A DNA stretch of 34,321 bases. Source: Cytophagales bacterium (GTDB lineage Bacteria > Bacteroidota > Bacteroidia > Cytophagales > MED-G16). The stretch spans positions 1-34,321 of the forward strand of contig JAPYTU010000008.1 in NCBI GenBank assembly GCA_029940715.1, written 5' to 3'. The first letter of the stretch is position 1, and every line of letters begins with the position of its first letter. Made by a program: the position numbers and the translations under genes. Shown piece after piece: positions 30,677-34,321 of this stretch. The notes under the pieces were generated by a model that was not told where the DNA came from, did not search any database, and worked only from the letters and a program-made list of their open reading frames with translations.

Positions 30677-33600
30677 TTAAAAAGATATAAATTTTATATT
30701 ATTATCCTCAATCATATTATTAATCTGACTTACATAAGTATTTAATAACTTATTAAAATTTGCTAATTCATTATTTAACTCTTCTTTTATAACATTAAAA
30801 AATTCTATTGATTGATCAGTAGGTGGAAAATCTCCTCTTTGGGAATCACCCATCAAAAATGCTAATCTATTATTAATTCTTATACCATAATTAAGAGGAT
30901 CTTGTCTGCTTTGATTTTTTGTCATATGAATTCTATTTTCAATAACTGATAATTTATTAGAAAATTCATTAATTAGTGATAATAACTGCTTCTTATCAGA
31001 AGATTTATCTATAATATATTGTAAATCTTTCCTAATTTTTCTTATATCTATAATAGTCTGATTTGCTTTTGAAACTTGATCCCTAACAGAAATTAAAAAA
31101 TTAAATTGTTCTAAATAATCATTTTGAGTATTAGATAATCTTGGATCTTTTAAAATTTCAAAATCTTGTGACATCACCGCATCATTATATGTTAATCTTA
31201 CTTTATAAGTACCTGGCAAAGCTTTAGGTCCAATATTTGGAGAAGAATACAGTATCATTCCATCAAATGATTTAAAGCCCGGATATCTCATATCCCAAAT
31301 CAATTTATTTCCTCCACTTTTAGGAGATAAAGATTTTATGTTATTTTCAGAAAGAGCATATTCAATATCATTTGTGTTACTTAAAACTGGCTTTTCTAAT
31401 GAAGAAAGTAGTTTTTCTTTATTGTTTGTAAATGATCTTATTAAATTATTATTATTATCTATAATGGATATCTTAACATAATCATTCTCATTAAATTCTT
31501 TTAATGTATAATTTATAATTACTCCATTAGGATGATTAACTCCATTTAAAAGATTATTAGACCTTCCCCATCCTCCCGATTGGTGCATTCTATAAGTAAT
31601 ATCTGGTTTATATAGATATGATTCGCTGAATAAAACATCATCATTTAGTTGGTGTAATGGTGTTAAATCATCAATGATCCAAAAACTTCTACCATGAGTT
31701 GCAACAATTAGATCATTGTCTTTAATTTTTAAATCCCTAATAGATGTTATTGGTAAGTTTAATTGAAAAGGTTTCCAACTATTTCCATCATCAAATGAAA
31801 TATACATACCCCACTCTGTACCAGAATATAATAAACCCTCTCTTTTTTTATCTGACCTTATAACTCTTGTATAATAATTAGATTTTATTCCATTAGTTAT
31901 TAATGTCCAATTCTTTCCATAATCTTCTGTTTTATATAAATATGGATTATAATCTCCAAATTTATAAGAAGTTGCGGCAACATAAGCTTTCCCTTTTTTA
32001 AATAAACTTATATCTATTGAATTAATCATATTTAATTTAGGAGACATAGTTTCAGGTGGCGTAACATTTTCCCATGTTTGTCCAGCATCTTTAGATACAT
32101 GTATTAATCCATCATCACTACCTACCCATATAACATTATTTTCAATTTCAGATTCAGCTATAGCAAAAATATTTGCATAAAACTCTGCTCCAGTATTATC
32201 CTGGGTTATTAATCCACCTGAAGACTCAATAGTTTTTGGCAAATTTCTAGTTAAATCACCAGATATCGTATTCCATGTTTGACCTTCATTAGTTGTTACA
32301 TGTAAATAATTTGAACCAGCATATAGCTTATTTGGATTATTAGGACTAAACATTACAGGGAAATTCCAATTAAATCTATACTTCATAACTTCAGCACCAG
32401 AACCAGCTGGATTATCAGGCCAAATATTAACAGATCTTATTTGATTAGTTGAGTGATCCATTCTCATCATATAACCCTTATAAGTACCTCCATAAACTAT
32501 ATCATTATTTAAAGGATCTGGTGCTAAATGAGCACTTTCACCACCCGCTGTTGATTCCCAATCTTTATCTGATATTGAACTACTAGATGTTCTACTCTTT
32601 ATTCGTATAGTGCTATTATCTTGCTGTGCTCCATATATTCTATATGGAAATGAATTGTCAGTAGTTACTCTATAAAATTGAGCTGTTGGTTGGTTATAGT
32701 ATGTAGACCAATTATTTCCTCCATCATTTGAAATTTGTGCTCCACCATCATCTGCAATAATCATTCTCATGTTATTATTTGGATCTATCCATAAATCATG
32801 ATGATCTCCATGAGGTGCATTTTTTAATTTAAATGTTTTACCCCCATCAGAAGAAACACCATAACTTACATTTAAAATATATATTTTATCCTCATTTTCA
32901 GTATCAGCATAAATTCTAGTATAATACCATGCCCTTTGTCTTAAAGATCTATTAGAATTAATTTTAGACCAACTATTTCCTCCGTCATCTGATCTAAATA
33001 AGCCACCATTTTTTGCTTCTATCATAGCCCAAATTCTTTTAGAATTTAATGGAGATATTGCTAATCCAACAATACCCCATGGAAAATTAGGCAAACCCTC
33101 AAAAGTTGAAATATCTTCCCATGTGTTTCCCTCATCAAAACTTCTAAAAATTTTACTATCAGGACCCCCACTATCCATCCTATATCCATTTCTTTTCATT
33201 TGCCAAGTAGAAGCATAAATTATCCTAGAATTATTAGGATCAATAATTACATCTCCAACTCCAGCTTTATCTGATACAAATAATATTTTTTTCCAATTTT
33301 TTCCACCATCAATAGATTTATATAAACCCCTTTCCTTATTAGGTTTCCATAAATTTCCAATAACACCAACATATAAAACATCTGGATTAGATGGATGAAT
33401 TCTTATTCTAGAAACGTGCTCAGAATTAGGTAACCCTATAAATTCCCAAGTTTCTCCAGCATCCATACTTTTCCAAGCACCCCTACCAGAAGAAACATTA
33501 CCTCTTAACGTTTGTTCTCCTTCACCAACATATATAACATTAGGATCAGATTCTGATACTGCTATTGATCCTATAGATCCTCCAAAATATCCATCACTAA

Positions 33601-33865
33601 TAGATTTCCAAGTATTACCAGCATCAGTTGTTTTCCAAACACCACCGCCAGCAGTTCCCATATAATAGGTATTATCATCACCAACTACACCAGAAACAGT
33701 TCCTGACCTCCCACCTCTAAATGGACCAATTAATCTATAATCAATAGAATTATACAGGTTTTCATTATAAGAAAGTTGTTTCTTATTTGAATTACCTCTT
33801 TGAGAAAATAATTCGCTATTAAAATTAAAAAGTAATATTAGGTATATAAAAAATGTTTTTTTCAT
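30677..33865 (-). CDS. Secreted sortilin-type Asp-box (BNR) repeat protein
   Basis: A 1062-residue protein with a signal peptide (MKKTFFIYLILLFNFNSELFSQ region). Eleven Asp-box motifs of the S/TxDxGxxW type are visible, for example TTDAGNTW, SMDAGETW, SIDGGKNW, SFDEGNTW, SDDGGNSW, SNDGGNNW, SKDAGQTW and SFDDGNSW. They build one or two large beta-propellers over residues 40-740. A beta-rich part follows, then a helical C-terminal region (about 930-1062). Similar Bacteroidota proteins are often called glycosyl hydrolases, but I see no catalytic motif and would not claim that activity. No C-terminal type IX sorting domain is evident. It is upstream of the XRE-S24 gene in the same direction. Confidence 0.88.
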   Translation of the reverse strand: MKKTFFIYLILLFNFNSELFSQRGNSNKKQLSYNENLYNSIDYRLIGPFRGGRSGTVSGVVGDDNTYYMGTAGGGVWKTTDAGNTWKSISDGYFGGSIGSIAVSESDPNVIYVGEGEQTLRGNVSSGRGAWKSMDAGETWEFIGLPNSEHVSRIRIHPSNPDVLYVGVIGNLWKPNKERGLYKSIDGGKNWKKILFVSDKAGVGDVIIDPNNSRIIYASTWQMKRNGYRMDSGGPDSKIFRSFDEGNTWEDISTFEGLPNFPWGIVGLAISPLNSKRIWAMIEAKNGGLFRSDDGGNSWSKINSNRSLRQRAWYYTRIYADTENEDKIYILNVSYGVSSDGGKTFKLKNAPHGDHHDLWIDPNNNMRMIIADDGGAQISNDGGNNWSTYYNQPTAQFYRVTTDNSFPYRIYGAQQDNSTIRIKSRTSSSSISDKDWESTAGGESAHLAPDPLNNDIVYGGTYKGYMMRMDHSTNQIRSVNIWPDNPAGSGAEVMKYRFNWNFPVMFSPNNPNKLYAGSNYLHVTTNEGQTWNTISGDLTRNLPKTIESSGGLITQDNTGAEFYANIFAIAESEIENNVIWVGSDDGLIHVSKDAGQTWENVTPPETMSPKLNMINSIDISLFKKGKAYVAATSYKFGDYNPYLYKTEDYGKNWTLITNGIKSNYYTRVIRSDKKREGLLYSGTEWGMYISFDDGNSWKPFQLNLPITSIRDLKIKDNDLIVATHGRSFWIIDDLTPLHQLNDDVLFSESYLYKPDITYRMHQSGGWGRSNNLLNGVNHPNGVIINYTLKEFNENDYVKISIIDNNNNLIRSFTNNKEKLLSSLEKPVLSNTNDIEYALSENNIKSLSPKSGGNKLIWDMRYPGFKSFDGMILYSSPNIGPKALPGTYKVRLTYNDAVMSQDFEILKDPRLSNTQNDYLEQFNFLISVRDQVSKANQTIIDIRKIRKDLQYIIDKSSDKKQLLSLINEFSNKLSVIENRIHMTKNQSRQDPLNYGIRINNRLAFLMGDSQRGDFPPTDQSIEFFNVIKEELNNELANFNKLLNTYVSQINNMIEDNNIKFISF

Positions 33866-33978
33866 AATTAAGTTATTGTCTATTTAAATTCAATATAATA
33901 ATTAATATTTTGAAATCAATAACTATTAGAGTAGTCAACAATAATAAATAGCTATTATATTATAATAAATAATATATA

Positions 33979-34009
33979 TTGACATTTTGTCAGTCTTATT
34001 GTAAATTTG
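33979..34009 (+). promoter_or_regulatory. Predicted promoter and possible operator of miaB
   Basis: TTGACA (33979-33984) and TAAATTTG (34002-34009), a perfect TAnnTTTG box, lie 20 bases apart counting from TTG, and 11 bases separate the box from the ATG. The inverted repeat TGACA-TTT-TGTCA (33980-33992) overlaps the upstream element and could bind a regulator. Confidence 0.7.
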
Positions 34010-34020
34010 TCTAAATAATT

Positions 34021-34321
34021 ATGAAAAATAAATTTTATATAGAAAGTTATGGGTGTGCAATGAACTTTTCAGATAGTGAAATAGTTGCATCAATTCTTAA
34101 TAAAGAAGGATATGAATTATCAAAAAATCCCGAAGAAGCTAATCTAATACTTATAAATACATGTTCAATAAGAGATAAGGCAGAACAAACTATTAGAAAA
34201 AGATTAAAGTTATTTAATAAATACAAAAAAAATACCAACGAATTAAAAATTGGAATTCTTGGTTGCATGGCTGAAAGATTAAAAGAAAAATTATTAATTG
34301 AAGAAAAAATTGTAGATCTAG
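34021..34321 (+). CDS. miaB: tRNA-2-methylthio-N6-dimethylallyladenosine synthase MiaB, N-terminus (partial)
   Basis: The frame from ATG at 34021 is open to the window end (100 codons). It reads KFYIESYGCAMNFSDSEIVA, NTCSIRDKAE and IGILGCMAERL. These carry Cys12, Cys48 and Cys82, the three ligands of the auxiliary [4Fe-4S] cluster in the UPF0004 domain of methylthiotransferases. SIRDKAE favours MiaB over RimO or MtaB. MiaB methylthiolates A37 of tRNAs reading UNN codons. The radical-SAM and TRAM domains lie beyond the window. A good promoter precedes it. Confidence 0.92.
   Translation, partial: MKNKFYIESYGCAMNFSDSEIVASILNKEGYELSKNPEEANLILINTCSIRDKAEQTIRKRLKLFNKYKKNTNELKIGILGCMAERLKEKLLIEEKIVDL

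Overview
The window is very AT-rich chromosomal DNA from a Bacteroidota bacterium, most likely a marine Flavobacteriales-type organism with a small, compact genome. This rests on three things. Several starts carry the Bacteroidota promoter pattern (TTG or TTTG, about 20 bases, then TAnnTTTG) and almost none has a Shine-Dalgarno box. Short lipoprotein signal peptides are common. The gene repertoire also fits: type II glutamine synthetase, a sortilin-type Asp-box protein, OmpA-family proteins, Na+-coupled transporters and a DtxR/ZIP metal pair. Species cannot be read from the sequence.

Layout. Positions 1-3368 (+) hold the last 45 codons of smc, an acyl-CoA dehydrogenase and a neurotransmitter:sodium symporter. 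Positions 3373-6964 (-) hold a MacB/FtsX-type permease, type II glutamine synthetase, MsrA and a TPR lipoprotein. Positions 7024-8516 (+) are a metal-homeostasis operon, a DtxR/MntR regulator behind a palindromic operator followed by a ZIP transporter. Positions 8505-11653 are an accessory interval between the ZIP gene and mnmE. It holds three lipoproteins (one a dienelactone hydrolase), two tiny ORFs, an orphan 96-codon ORF, a gene remnant, and several families of diverged repeats.

Positions 11654-15539 (+) hold mnmE, two small two-helix membrane proteins separated by the clearest Rho-independent terminator of the window, a secreted coiled-coil protein, and a Cys/Met-metabolism PLP enzyme. 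asnB (-) and ggt (+) diverge at 17.2 kb. From 19050 to 33865 everything is on the minus strand. In transcription order this is the 1062-residue Asp-box protein, an XRE-S24 (CI/LexA-like) repressor with two tandem operators, a nitroreductase, thrS-infC-rpmI-rplT, lysA, a 28-codon membrane peptide overlapping a sodium:solute symporter gene, a 2-hydroxyacid dehydrogenase, an OmpA-family protein and finally an MFS transporter. miaB (+) starts at 34021 and runs off the end.

Most of the window is ordinary housekeeping and transport. The part most likely to be new is 8505-11653. Three junctions sharing G(C/T)TTTGGG lie at the end of the ZIP gene (8505), at 10921 and just before mnmE (11641). The last two are each preceded by a 90%-identical 82-bp element with inverted ends. 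A 93-bp stretch starting at the first junction is matched without gaps by one starting at the second. Inside, small ORFs are launched by copies of one promoter-bearing repeat. This looks like a repeat-bounded, cassette-like integration locus, but no recombinase is present in the window, so the mechanism is inference. Other points of interest are the tandem repressor operators, an AUU start for infC, a probably highly expressed 71-residue membrane protein of unknown function, and the 28-residue peptide overlapping the symporter gene.
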